A stretch of 64,000 nucleotides of DNA. Source: Sclerodactyla briareus (Eukaryota > Echinodermata > Holothuroidea > Dendrochirotida > Sclerodactylidae). Position 1 is the stretch's first letter, and each line of letters starts with the position of its first letter. The notes beneath the pieces are model-generated. The model was given only the letters and a program-made list of their open reading frames with translations, had not been told where the DNA came from and searched no databases. Both the position numbers and the translations under genes were made by a program. The stretch is taken from positions 310,001 to 374,000 of the forward strand of contig JAODTK010000300.1 in the NCBI GenBank assembly GCA_026419785.1. The letters run 5' to 3'. Shown here piece by piece: positions 46,601-57,029 of the stretch.

Positions 46601-49600
46601 TCATCAGATACAAGGAAAAATCTCAATGGACCTACAAATCAGACAAGAGGAGGGATTGGTAGTTTGGCCAAGGAAAAAAATCCAGCTGGGTTCAACTGAC
46701 TACATTGACTACAGTTTCTCCCAGTTGTGGGGCCTGTGTTGTGTTGGTGTTTTGGTTTTTCGGCTGTTGAGATCCCTACCAACCCAATCTCTGCCCCCAT
46801 GCCATTTAGACAACTGACAGAAGGTGGCTAACATACCTGGATACAAAATCACTGCATAAAATGTGATGATTGTAGCAGTGGAGGGTGAAGAGTAGGTAAA
46901 CAGAAGAAAGAAGAGAAAATTAATGGCAGCTCATTCATCTTGAATAACCAGACACAACAGCAATTTCACTCTATAGTCCACATCGATCGAGAGTTCCCCC
47001 AAATATGCACCATGAATTATATGAGACCCATACCATCTGAGTGTATCACATTGGAAACTGCTCTGATTGAGCATATCAAACACTAGGGCAGAGGGTGAAA
47101 ACATCCTGTGTATTCATCTGACATAATTCAGGCAGAAAATTCCAAGGCAACCTCACTGCCGATGATTATTCCGAGAAAAAGAAAATGATGAATCCAACTT
47201 GGCTGTAGCACATGATGTTAAAGGGCAATTCCAGCCAAAAAATTTTCCAAATGTCATATGATGTGCAGGAAAAATCAATGCCAAATTAAACTGTTTTCAT
47301 GTCCATAGAAGTTCGGTTATAAGTTACGATTTTCAAAGAATATTAATCTGTCACTGCTGAGTTGGCAATTATGCAAAGTGGCAGTTGATGATGTCATATC
47401 TACCAATTTTAAAGGAAATGTTAAGTTTCGTAACTTTTTCCCTTATTACTGGTAGATATGACATCATGAAAGGTTGCAGTTTGCCAAAATCCCCAATTAT
47501 ATGAAATTTGAGGAAGCCATATCTTCCCAACCGAAACCTGCTATAAAACCTGGAACAAAGAGATATTTGAATGATTGTTTATTCTCTTTAACAATATAAC
47601 ACCAGAAAGACTATTAATTTGGCTAGACTTTGCCTTTGAGAGTCAGTAAATTTCACACTGGTATATGAGATAAACAGCTTTCGTTGAGAAAACCTGCTTC
47701 CCAGACGAGATTTACTCCATACTGGCATGTATTTGCGAATGGTCCCACATCATTACCAAGTACATATCGGGTTGTTGGGTATGCCTCAGTGAAGTATTAG
47801 GCCCCACTTTCCAAACAGCATTCTACACAAACCCTGCCACAAGATACAGTTTACCACTCCTGTTCATTTGGTTGCGGATGATTCTACAAACAAAGGCATG
47901 TTCTCAATTAGTAATCCAGCAAATGGTTCAGTTTCATCATTATCCACTTCCAAATCACACACTCGATTTGAGAGATTGCATTCTCGGCTCCTATGATGTC
48001 GGATCCTGCGTATGCAAGATCTACTCCCTAATAATGGCATCTGTAGTCTATAACCGTACATAAGAATACCTAGTCCCACTCCATACTAAGCTGTTCCATT
48101 TAACCGCAGTACCTATTCGAAGGATCTAGGCGGACGTACCCATCTTGTATTATACATGGTACACCCATACAGACAGACTGTACACAGGTTTACTCATACC
48201 AGCTCAGCACTATATAAAGAAGAGAATTGAAACAGACAAGCATGAAAGAAATTATTTGCAACCACCACAAGGGCTGTGCACCCAGGGGAGGGGGGCACGA
48301 ACCACCACCTCCTCCCAGATTCCCCACCTGTGCCCGATTTTCTGCTTGTTTCTGTTCCATAGCCTGTTGAGGAATCGTCTTTTTTGACTTAAACTTGACA
48401 TAGCTCCCCCGAAATCGGCCCGTCTGATTCAGCGGTTATATTTAGTTGAGTCATCCGGCTCCGACATCCAACCCTTGCATCACCGTGATCCGGATCCCCC
48501 GACCCAATCCCGCCAAACGCCCATGGAAGCCCGGCGAGGTAATATAGTAAGGCCCAGCCCAACCATTCCATACAAAGAAGAGGATACAATAAGGGAAGGA
48601 ACAATTTTGTCAGAATGTGGCTCCCTGTTAGGGTTATGGAACAGTGCTTCCGCAAATCAATATTAATAATGAAGAGCACATTGATGTGTTACAGGATCTT
48701 ACCTTGAAAATCAAAATCCCCATCTTCAGTTGTCATGTATATAAACCAAGACAGATTTATCTACTGTTATATTACCTTTTAGTCAACTGTTGAAACTTAA
48801 GTTTGGTGTTGTTTCACCTCATTACCAGCTCAATTAACTCTATTCCTATGCACAGGAATGACATATATTACACAATAGGTAATTTGCCAAAACAAATGCT
48901 TCGTTTCGTAGGACTTAGTAGATCCAAACAGAATCCAATAGATAACTATACGCTGCTTCCATCCATACCAACGACTGCGTGATACTGATGATTGACATTC
49001 CACATCACATGAAAGTTATTGAGCAGTCACAATTTGGGGGCTTTGCAACATATCCTCGCCATATTGTGTTGGAGTCATAAAAGACCATGGCATAGACTGA
49101 AGAGCAATATCCCCCTATATTTTCTAGACGATATGAGAACACCTTCCTCGGCCCTACTTTAAACCAAGGATTTTCTGAAGCACACGCAGGGGTGGGGAAT
49201 GTAAACTTCACAATCGTGGGGTAATAACGCAACATAAGTAGAAAATTGGCAACCTTGAGCTAATGGCAACGGAATCCAAATCAGACTTGACTGTGAGTTA
49301 GTGGGTGCCTCCATCAACACTGGGGCCTCGTCTACAGAAATTAGCCCCAGGCCACCCCGACTGCCGCATGTCTTCTGATGTTCAATCATAAGGCAGACAG
49401 AAAAACAGATTACAATTTTCATTAACCAACTTCTAACTCCAACCTGATGCCCATTCTATTCTTGGCAGAGAACATTATATCACCCAAAAGCAAATGGGCA
49501 GTGTCCGAAGGATTAATTGGCCCATCTGATGGAAAAGGGAATGGTCTGACAATGATTAAACCAACAACACTAAAAGATAGAAGGTGCTAGCCTTTTCAAC

Positions 49601-52600
49601 AACAATTCAATTCCTGAGAAAGGCTGGTTAGAAGACCCTGCTATGTAACATCAACTAAGAAACATTACAAACATGGGAGCATATGCCGGGAGGGACACCA
49701 GCCGCACCCACAGTCGCTTACAATCACTAAGCGATCCACCTGGGCCCTGACCCTCCCCCCACCCCCCGGTGTCCGTGGAGCTGCGCGAGCCATATGGGGG
49801 GAATCCTGGCAGTCGGTCCTAAACCCATCGGGTTCCATTCCAACAGGACACGTTGGGCAGGAAGGAAGCAATGCATTCGAAGAATGTGAATCAGCAGCTC
49901 TCCCTCACATTCTCTGCCTCCCAGGAACCCGGCATTACACATACATTCCTGCCATCGGTAACCAAGGATACAGCAGAGTGAGGTAGTCGTTAAGGAACCC
50001 AATCTCTGCTTCAACTCAATAGTGTAAACTATAGCAAAACTGGAAGCAGAGCAGAGCCTAAAACATGGAGCTTGGTTCTCCTCAGATATAACAATTGCCA
50101 CACACCACTATCCAGTGACTTCATTACCCCATATGCCAGTCTGACCCTCATAATCCACCCATCCCCCCACCCCCAAACGCAGTAAGAAGGTAGGACCATT
50201 AAAAAATTTATTCTGAAATTGAACACATGTGGGAACACACCGAGTTGAAGCATTATATCGCCAATCATTTCACAATAGTGTGTGAAGCAACAGTTGAACG
50301 CATTGATAAACTGTGTATTTTAGTTGTCAGTTTTTAATACTAACATCCAGGAGTTTGAATGTTTTTCTCTCACAAGAATAACCATCTTCCCAAGTGAAAT
50401 TGATGTATAGATTTGAATTTAGAAAACAAAGAATATTTACAGTGTGATTGTGTGCATACACATGGACAAACTTCAAAGGGCATCTGACTCTGGTTGGTAG
50501 GTAATAGTAATAGAAAAGGTGTTAGAAATTGGGTTCTGACTGATAGATTCAGTTTTCCCGCAGTTATTACTAGGGTTGCGCGGTACCTATATTTTTTGGA
50601 ATCGGTACTACCGATGCACTGGCACGGTATCGGTGCTGGTACCGGTATTCATGCTTGCCTAAAATACTGCCAGCGATCGTTACTGCATACTTGCAGCACA
50701 CTGTATGGGGCATCTATTTTCACGTTCTTTCATACATCCTTATTTTTCATGTAAAAAGATATTCGTGAAATGAACTGAAATGTTTCTATGTTTCGTTTCG
50801 TTTTCTGAAAAGAATTCATGACAACGTCAGTTATGGCAAACAGCACCTGCATGTGACCACTGTTGTGCTCGTAGTACTAGTACATAGGCAGAAATACATG
50901 TACAACTCTCATTCGTCCATACGTACGTAACCTCAGCCCCCGCCGAAACAGATCGCTACTCGCTAGCGCAATTACCAGCTGAGTAAGCCCTAACGTAACT
51001 GTGATTATTTTAGCAAGAAAACCGAAGCAAGGCACGAATTGTCTAATTAATCACGATCGTTCATTCATAGAATTGTAGGCCAACGCAAATTATATTGCAG
51101 TATCGCTGATCGTTGATCGTAAATAAATCCACTCCTTAACCACATAGTCAATGGGAACATCCTATTGCAAAGTTAAGTGTGTGTGGGAGGATCGTTTTGC
51201 CGTTGGTCCCTGGACTTGGTATCGTTGTGATCGAGCTGTGGGGAATTGGGAGGACATTGGATGCTCAAGAAAAGTAAGTTGGCGATGACCACGTGTTCCA
51301 AGCAGGGCTATGTTTAAAAGTATAGTGCACAGCATTAGGCGAGTGAGCGAAGCAACATACAGCTTTGAATGTTACGTTACGGTGAAGCTGCGATGTCCGC
51401 AGCAGCTGTGATATTTGGCAAATAATGCAAATACACAGCTCGCAACGCACGTGGGGCAGTTTTATAAATTTTAACAGTATGCAGATAGTTGCGATGTACG
51501 TGGCGGCTGGGATGGGTTAAAATACCAGTAATGACCGCACTGGATCTTGATAATTGTCAACAGTACCCACCACGCATTTGGTAGCCAATACCGGTAATTT
51601 TCCCGCTAATACCGGTAATGTAACTGTGGCATTTGACCGTCGGTACTGCGTGTACAGGTGCTGCGAGTACCGGTACCAATAATAACGATACCGGTATACC
51701 ACGCTACCCTATATACAGTACCCATTTCACTTGCCCCACCCAAAAAGAGTTCTACTAATTCAGAGAACACGGAGAACCCATCAGAAGGACCCAACGGTGG
51801 ATTGGATACTGACCTTGGAAGAAATCATGACATCCCTCTTCAGGCATTCAAAGGGCAAGCCCCGTAACCTGACACACAGGTACTCCTTCATTGCGTTGGC
51901 TCCGGACCTCTGTGTCACCCATTCCATCTCAACTTCTTCGATGGAACACTGTGTTCAATAAATCAGATCACCAGAGTGAATCGTATTCGGGGTGACTTAG
52001 ATCAGGTTTACAAAGTCCTCTAGGGCCCTTGGTGGGCTGTCCATAATTTTGACAATATAACTGTGGTTTTCTAGTTACAATTTTAATTAGTATTACAATT
52101 TGTATTACAATTTGTATTGCAAGCATGTAGCATCGGACACTTTTAGATGTGCAGATAAATGCCTAACTGCTTCCCCCAAATACCACAGAAGAGTTGGAGC
52201 AGCCTTCAAGCAATTGTCTTGTTGAACAAAGCACTAGTCGAAACCAGGCCGGACTCTGAGGACAAGGCCGAACAAATGTCTTGGTAGCTGCGGACGGCAA
52301 AATTCCCCTGGCAAATACACTGCATGTCTTTCGCCATTTCACATTCACTGTTTGTTCACATTCAAATAATTGACCTTTACTGACAAATGTCATAACCTTG
52401 GAATGGTTTTGAACATGTCTACCACATTATATATGTGCCCAGTACAACTTTATATGTACCCAGCACAACTCATTCCTAGGCCTGTATATTTATGTGATGG
52501 CTGGCGTAATCTTTCTGGGAATTGAAGAAGAGCATCCAACCGGGGTCAACTCAAGTCCATATCAGCATTCGCTTCACTTTGCCAGTTTAGACATCTCGTT

Positions 52601-53587
52601 CTTATAAAGTGCCTTTCCATGTCGCAGAAGCGCTTCACAGAAATTACCCCAGGTCATTAGTGACTTTACACACCCATACTATTCCTTACGATTCTCTGCT
52701 GTCCTCTCCTGAGCACCATTGCAGTACGTCACTTCATGTCCTCCAGGAGACTCCCCAATGGGACTGCCACATACAACACTCGCTACACTTCACAAGGCGG
52801 ACCGCCCCCAGTGTCTCGCCTCACAAGTCACCTCACAGAGTACCCACTTTTACATGTGGGTGGCATGTGCCATTCCAGGAAACATGCTTTTGTCCACGCA
52901 CTGCAGACAATCTTCATACTCACAATCAATGGTGTGCAAGTTGGGGCTCCAATGCCCGAGCTAATTCGCCTCCTATTCGACTAAAGATGCTGCCAAACTC
53001 CAGCGTTCAAGATTACCTTCAATGTAACGGCTGCCAAGTGTTCTTTGTCTTTCTTCAGGGCTGCTTGAAATTCCTCGTCATTCTCTAGCTCGATTGAAAC
53101 GCCTGCCTGTCGGACGCCCCTCCGGAGTGAAGGTGAAATGTAGAAGAGCCATGCCAGCGATTGCCGAAACTGTCGTATCAACACGTAAGAAAGGGACTTG
53201 TTCGAATGACTTAAACAAACAAACTGTCTGTATACTTGTGGGTCTTGTTTTGCAGACAGGACTGGCCTGACGTCAATTGTTGACCAAAACAACAACTGCC
53301 TGGATACTTACAGTATGTGGGTGTGTTCTGCAGACAGACTTCCATATTAGGTCATTTCAGAGAGTCATGACAGCCTTTAAAACTATAGCATAATGTAAGG
53401 TAGACTGTTGTGGTGTTTGAAATCAGAGGCTTCAGGAGCACCAACTAGTGTCCAACAGTCTTCTAAAAGGACTGAATCACAAAGGCGGAGGCTCCTAAAA
53501 TTACCCTGTGAAAAAGGTCACGAACTTCATCCCGGTTGCTTTCCAGGGTAGCCAAAGTGCTCGAACAACATAGCCGTCTTCACCCAT
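37560..53587 (-). CDS. HNRNPH: hnRNP F/H-type RNA-binding protein, three quasi-RRMs with Gly-rich linkers (gene span)
   Basis: This entry spans the exons listed below. Proteins of this family bind G-tracts in nuclear pre-mRNA through quasi-RRM domains and regulate splicing and polyadenylation. The order seen is qRRM1 (53.6-53.0 kb), qRRM2 (48.5-48.3 kb), the RPGPYDR linker and Gly-rich repeats (46.6-45.7 kb), qRRM3 (44.4-42.0 kb) and a Gly/Tyr-rich C-terminus (40.05 to about 37.6 kb). This is the order in vertebrate hnRNP H. Signature stretches such as [11 protein letters not shown], SGE or TGEA, and IGHR are present. Many exons show single-base indels. A small linker exon after qRRM1 was not found, and the last exon is uncertain. 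The distinction between hnRNP F, H and H3 cannot be made here. Confidence 0.9.
37920..39060 (+). repeat. noisy minisatellite, period about 60 bp, about 19 units
   Basis: The unit contains TAGCCCCACTGTATGCACAC, ATACGCATAGGACTGGTATG and GGAATCAGACACAGCTT. Nearly every unit carries one or more small indels. It lies in the intron between the large Gly-rich exon and the possible terminal exon of the hnRNP gene. Open frames with repeated histidine/valine motifs in this stretch are artefacts of the repeat. Confidence 0.95.
39343..39699 (-). CDS. HNRNPH: hnRNP F/H large Gly/Tyr-rich C-terminal exon
   Basis: Acceptor ttgccctacag, donor gtaagt. It begins (S)DEFNGNGSGYGAGGGG, then YGPGGGFGA. After frame shifts it continues as Gly/Ala-rich sequence (GGGGGYGAGGN, VAGYGGYGGGAGAAGN). 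Low-complexity Gly/Tyr domains of this kind end hnRNP H proteins and drive nuclear import and condensation. The GC-rich tract is a place where indel errors are expected. Confidence 0.8.
40007..40054 (-). CDS. HNRNPH: hnRNP F/H small C-terminal exon (48 nt)
   Basis: Acceptor tagcctttgcag, donor gtaatt. Taken in phase 1 from the qRRM3 exon it reads DVQGYARPNYGSLGSN, a Gly/Tyr-type stretch. It leaves one base that joins the next exon in phase as S-DEFNGNGSGYG. Phase agreement on both sides is the main support. Confidence 0.7.
40567..41828 (+). repeat. TGACCT-rich dispersed element, longest copy
   Basis: It starts AAGGCTTAGTGATTCCTTGA and ends GACTGCATAGATTCCTCTGA followed by GTCAAGGAATC, so the termini are short inverted repeats. 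Internally a module (CAAAACAATAGGG, ACTCATTATGGGGAACAC, TCTGGACTTA) recurs three or four times. Perfect TGACCTTTGACCT occurs at 41367-41379 and 41660-41672. It lies in an hnRNP intron. Confidence 0.85.
41967..42155 (-). CDS. HNRNPH: hnRNP F/H exon: rest of qRRM3
   Basis: It reads RRIS, then MGFDDDGRKNGEADVEFGS and, after shifts, KDRTNMGSR and IELFIHSRGRS, ending in GGAG at a gtaaga donor. This follows the qRRM3 pattern ([25 protein letters not shown]...KANMQHRYVELFLNS). Two or three indels are present between 42090 and 42020. The acceptor is unclear: YYLPL-like sequence precedes RRIS without an AG. Confidence 0.85.
42745..43020. repeat. possible fold-back element
   Basis: TGACATCACAGGGGGAAC at the left and GTTCCCCCCATGATGTCA at the right are inverted repeats with one to two differences. 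The element would be about 275 bp. No duplicated target site was recognised. Confidence 0.5.
44203..44386 (-). CDS. HNRNPH: hnRNP F/H exon: Gly stretch and start of qRRM3
   Basis: Acceptor cttcctcctgcag, donor gtaagg. It reads GYGPGGGRGG, a run of glycines, FGGAGGRMGAKAG, then [20 protein letters not shown]. This matches the [23 protein letters not shown] start of qRRM3 in hnRNP H. One base is missing near the 5' end (GGA TA. GAT), judged by the phase from the Gly-rich exon. Apart from that the frame is open. Confidence 0.93.
45244..45310 (-). CDS. degenerate copy of the hnRNP Gly-rich exon (copy B)
   Basis: The minus strand reads GFGGSSGDLIAARGGEWVPQ followed by RG at a gtaatc donor. It is the same arrangement as copy A (GYGGSGGDFGAARGG..GWGPQRG), so it is a duplicated exon end. 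The frame is open across this stretch and the donor is conserved. Upstream sequence to about 45350 is also Gly/Tyr-like but shifted, and no strong acceptor was found. It could be an alternative exon or a relic. Confidence 0.5.
45369..45450 (-). pseudogene. degenerate copy of the hnRNP Gly-rich exon (copy C)
   Basis: On the minus strand this stretch aligns with copies A and B: a GGCAGCGATGGTGACTTC-like core, GCTGCCAGAG, then TGGGTCCAACAGGGAG and a gtaatc donor. The frame is interrupted by TGA codons. A fainter copy ending near 45538 (CTACAAGAG followed by gtacta) and further Gly-like sequence at 45665-45715 suggest about four units spaced 125-190 bp apart. Confidence 0.45.
45726..45887 (-). 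CDS. HNRNPH: hnRNP F/H Gly-rich exon (copy A)
   Basis: Acceptor ctccttttag, donor gtaatg. The 3' half reads MGYGGYGGSGGDFGAARGGR and then GGRGGWGPQRG. The 5' half is Gly-rich in a shifted frame. It corresponds to the GYGGYDDYGGY low-complexity linker between qRRM2 and qRRM3. Related degenerate copies of its 3' half follow it downstream in the transcript (45.65-45.24 kb). The end phase fits the next exon if one base is missing there. Confidence 0.75.
46461..46631 (-). CDS. HNRNPH: hnRNP F/H exon: qRRM2 end and RPGPYDR linker
   Basis: Acceptor tctgatttgtag, donor gtacgt. Joined to the previous exon (..IGHR) it begins SIEIF, then after a shift SDEIRRSEV, then GFGGNRPGPYDRAGGRGG and a Gly-rich tail. 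The RPGPYDR motif directly after the second RRM is diagnostic for the hnRNP F/H family. One or two indels lie near 46610-46590. Confidence 0.85.
47218..47638 (+). mobile_element. MITE with TTAAAGG terminal inverted repeats (copy 2)
   Basis: TTAAAGGGCAATTCCAGCC at the left and GGCTAGACTTTGCCTTTGA at the right. The interior follows copy 1 (AAAAAATT, TGTCATATGAT, GATGATGTCATATCTACCAA). It lies in an hnRNP intron between the qRRM2 exon and the RPGPYDR exon. Confidence 0.75.
48328..48575 (-). CDS. HNRNPH: hnRNP F/H exon with qRRM2
   Basis: Successive frames read MEW..., YYLAGLPWA, QGLDVGAG, LNITAESDGPISGE, then AYVKFKSKK and NKQKIGHR, ending at a gtgggg donor. This is the layout of qRRM2 (VRLRGLPFGC...FFSGLEI...GRSTGEAFVQF...HKERIGHR). 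At least three frame changes occur. The acceptor was not identified, so the right border is approximate. Confidence 0.75.
50571..51710 (+). mobile_element. non-autonomous hAT-like element
   Basis: The left end TAGGGTTGCGCGGTACC and the right end GGTATACCACGCTACCCT are imperfect inverted repeats. Subterminal ACCGGT palindromes cluster near both ends, as in hAT elements. There is no transposase frame in the 1.14 kb. The flanks do not show an obvious 8-bp duplication. Confidence 0.6.
52735..52930 (+). repeat. dispersed repeat, copy 3 of 3
   Basis: Plus strand carries GAGACTCCCCAATGGGACTG, AGTACCCACTTTTACATGTG, GGTGGCATGTGCCATTCCAG and GAAACATGC, the same series as at 7.9 and 15.2 kb. It lies just left of hnRNP exon 2, in the intron. 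The 159-residue open frame over it is repeat-derived. Confidence 0.7.
53017..53169 (-). CDS. HNRNPH: hnRNP F/H exon 2, end of qRRM1
   Basis: The frame reads HFTFTPEGRP, and after small indels ELENDEEFQAALKKDKEHL, then SRYIE just before a gtaatc donor. This matches the vertebrate stretch FIYTREGRPSGEAFVELES..ALKKDRETMGHRYVE. At least two indels (near 53090 and 53035) break the frame. The right border is placed at a cag at 53170 but is approximate. Confidence 0.82.
53505..53587 (-). CDS. HNRNPH: hnRNP F/H exon 1, start of qRRM1
   Basis: The ATG at 53587 follows the acceptor tttttttgcag by 13 bases, so a non-coding first exon probably lies further right. It reads MGEDGYVVRA, then LPWKAT and, after a one-base shift, RDEVRDLF, matching the family start ([22 protein letters not shown]). 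The expected RG before LPW is read as LW, which may be another local error. The donor is gtaatt. Confidence 0.8.
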
Positions 53588-53699
53588 TATTATTACGGAC
53601 CTGCAAAAAAAGAAAATGTATCAAGCGTAAGTTGAAAGTACAAGTAATATAGCCGATTTTAGTGTCAATGTCCTAGATAAAATCACAGAAAATTATGAT

Positions 53700-55130
53700 T
53701 GGAATTCCAGTCTTTACTTGAAAACATAGCCTACTATGACAAACAGTGAGGCTAGCGGTGAGTCATCCAGCCAATCCAAGACAAAGTCTTCAGACATCCA
53801 AAGTCGGAGTCCTGAGTTACCAGGGCCCGTCCTTTGGTCCAAATCCCCCCCTTTAAAACTTGGCATTAGACAGAAATGGCATAGGGCCTAGTATGGATTA
53901 GAAAAGCAAGTTATCGCAGTTAGATGTTGCATCCCGAGATCATGTGATAATATTGCACAATCATCAATGCCCAAAATCATAAAAAACATCGCTAAGAGAA
54001 AGTCAATATCAATGCCATGTGAGACAGCATGTAGCTATGGGAGGAAGCAGGGATGGAAGGCAGGCATGAATTATCCCACTGCCTTTAAAATACAGTGTAA
54101 ATTGTGTAGCAATAGGTTGCATGCATCATTGGAGAGAGGGAGTCAGGGACCACAAAACTGGGACAAGAGGGAAGGCTGTACCCCTCAGCAACTACATCCT
54201 AGAATTGTTCAAAACTGCCAATGTGGCAATGTTAGTGGTATGCACTCTAACCAGAACACTTATTGCTTCATTTTTCCTGAAGAATCCCATCCCCCCCACC
54301 CCCCCAGATTTAAAATCCCCCTTTGGAAAATAGTGCGGGTATGAAGTATGAAGAGACTCGGCAACGCACAATTTTAAGAGTCGTGGCTGGTCAAACCCTG
54401 CCTATAAACCATTGCTATGATATGAAAAGGAGAGCAAAGTTTAATGTTCTGTAAATTCTGTTAAAGTCAGCAGCATCTGATCAGGTGTTTGTGGTAGAGG
54501 GATCCAGTCGCAATAGGGATCCAGAAACATGTGGTAAGTGTGGCACACATTAAAGCGGCGAAACAGATGTGATGCGCTCAATCATGAACCATGGGTATTG
54601 TGGACAACCATTTTCTCTAAGGAAACCAAATGCAACACTGGTGGTCCGACGGAAAAACAGGAGAAAAATCTAAGAATCAAGCTTAAAGTGAATGTTGATA
54701 TATACTTGTATTAATGGCCGGACAAAGGTTTTAGCGATAAAAATCTGAGAAAAGAACCATTTTTTTAGGATTGGACCAAGACCAAAGCCTGTGAATGCTG
54801 TGAATAAAAAGGAAAAATTCCACAGAATATTGTTGGAACTTTTGGGGCTCAAAAACACAATACGGAAAGCTATTTTTCTGGGTGCACTTGAAAAAACTAG
54901 TGTTCCATAGCCATTTTCAAGTTGTAAATGCCCCAAAAAATATCAGGATGGCTTAGATGTTTTCACACCTTTCTGAGCATGCATTTTACCCAATTGTGTA
55001 AAAAAAACATTGAAAATGATGGGCTTCAAGGGGCCCTAAGGCGGGCCCCCACCCGTTGATGGCTCGCGTTCGGCTCGCGCCAAGTCGGCGCCAGATGGAT
55101 AGTATTCTCAGCAAATCAGTCACAGGTGAG
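53700..55130. other. no gene recognised; expected promoter side of the hnRNP gene
   Basis: The acceptor in front of the hnRNP start codon implies a non-coding first exon somewhere right of 53600. I could not pick it out. Open frames here (for example 53967-54344 on the plus strand) show no family motifs. Confidence 0.4.
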
Positions 55131-55159
55131 AACCCTACTGCAAATTACAGGCTAAGGCC

Positions 55160-55290
55160 GTGGTCGTACTAGAGGTACTAGAGTGCAATTTGGAAGTAAG
55201 ACGGAATCCATATTTCCGTAGGATATGGAGAACTTGGAATAAACTACCACATGAAGCAGTCACAGCCCAAAACCCTAATGTTTGCAAACA
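55160..55290 (+). mobile_element. LINE ORF2 C-terminal fragment
   Basis: The plus strand reads NPYFRRIWRTWNKLPHEAVT and then AQNPNVF, the usual C-terminal FF.R..R.WN.LP..VV.A signature of animal LINEs. Only about 40 codons remain. Confidence 0.7.
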
Positions 55291-56339
55291 AGGAACAATA
55301 GGCTGAGGTGACGGATCATCAAGGGCATTAGGACCTCTGTATTCCCTAAGAGCCATTCTCCCAGAAGACTCTTTGAAGCCAGGCGAGAGGATGGCCAGCC
55401 AGATAAATCAGTGGTACCAATTAAGAATCGGTGCCTGGAAGTACAGGTGTCCAATGACCCTAACCTTGTGATTATAACCTGTCACTGTGTAGAATGTTAA
55501 ACACTGAGGGCAGTTAATGGTACGGTCACTTCCGGGGCAACCGATTCTAAAATAGAGCCAATTCAGGTAAAACCAGTCGTTACACCTCGGTACCGGTTGG
55601 CATTTAACAATCAACACAACCAAAATTGGAACTGAGCGGGATCTTAAGTTCATTGACCTATCATAAGCAAACGTGCGAAACCATTTAATTTGGGGCACTT
55701 TGTGTAGCAGTCAATGGGCAAGCAGGAAGCGAAACAGTACAATTATTTCACTCAGTTTGTGAGTGTATCGCCACAAATCCGAATTATTGGTTCTTGGGCA
55801 TTTTACTGGGCATTTGATGAGGGCGTTTTCCGATCGCCGTAACAAAGTCTACCAGGCCTCTAACAGGCCTCCATGAAACGCATATTCATTGGGCCAAAAA
55901 CCAAATAAATGCTTGATCTGAGTTGAAAAAATCGGATTTCAATCCAGGAATTTTTGCAATTGTTATGTGACAAGTAGAATATAATAAACAAACATCAGGA
56001 TTTTGGTGGCCGCATTACACCCACGAATGAGGGGCAATTGTGATTTTTCTGGCTTGATACTTTGTTACTCAACACTGTGTAACACAAGGGGGGGGTCCTA
56101 CTTAAAACACGCCCGAACACGCACGAAACCGAACCGGCTGACGAACTTCACAAAACACGCCCCGACAACACGCCTGAACCAAATTAACACGCACGAACAA
56201 TTTGCGACACGCCAGAGTCAGAACTGTTCTAATTCTGGATGCGAAGGTCCGGCGAATGCATTGCAAGTCTGACGGTTGTGGCACTGGGCCATAGGTCTGT
56301 GGCCTGGGCCTAGGATTGTAGGAACTAGGCCTAGCCTAG

Positions 56340-56445
56340 CCTTTTGAGTCAGGAACATTAGAACAATGGTTTTTCAAAATGACCCGTTGTTTAGGTTTAA
56401 ACACTAGTATGCGTTCGGTGTTTGAAATGATAATAATAAAATAAC

Positions 56446-56479
<34 letters not shown>

Positions 56480-56640
56480 GTAAGGCTCCCTCGGTTTCTT
56501 ATATTAGCGCTATCACACTAACAGTGAGAAGAGGTTGCGGACCTAGAAAAAACGCCCGCCCGCAAGCCCGCGTCCTGGAAACGAGTCTTCCCAAAACGCC
56601 CGCCCGCCCGCGTGCATGGAACCGCGGCTAATTTGCATAA
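56340..56640. mobile_element. MITE-like end with CGCCCGCC repeats
   Basis: TTTAGGTTTAAACACTAGTA, an AAT run, GAAAACGCCCGCCC-like tracts and the end GCGTGCATGGAACCGCGGCT. A similar order (TTTAGGTTTAAACACTAGTA ... CCGCCCGCTAAAAACCACGG) is at 59550-59762. The class is unknown. Confidence 0.5.
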
Positions 56641-57029
56641 TTAATGCCAATTTTAAAAGTTTTGGATTTTCAGGAAACTCTGTGTAGGCCGTCTACCAGA
56701 GTCCAAAGAAATTAGAAAGTAAGAGTTGGGGTTCACTAGAGGCATTAATGTGTCCTAAATTTGCAATTTATGCGAATTTTTCTTGTAATATCACAAAATC
56801 TTGTGGATGTGGTCCAACTTTCACATGATAATTTTCAAAGTATTAAGCTGGGGTCAATAGAGTCCAGTGTTAGGTGCTTAATCGCATATTCATTGCAGCC
56901 TGGTCTCATAACAGTTTGGTTGTTTGTGTCCGTTTGTGTCGCGATCGCCTGTCTTAAATAGGAACCTAAACCCGCGAAAATCCCAAACGGCTTAACTAAG
57001 TTATTATTGCATGACACTAATTGGCCCAT

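Noticed and set aside
49665..49900. Minus-strand VRL..LP-like stretch as the front half of hnRNP qRRM2
   Set aside because: The exon at 48328-48575 already contains GLPW, the following helix and the rest of qRRM2, so this would duplicate it. It also lacks a good acceptor.
52609..53088. 159-codon plus-strand open frame
   Set aside because: It runs through a dispersed repeat and is antisense to the hnRNP qRRM1 exon.
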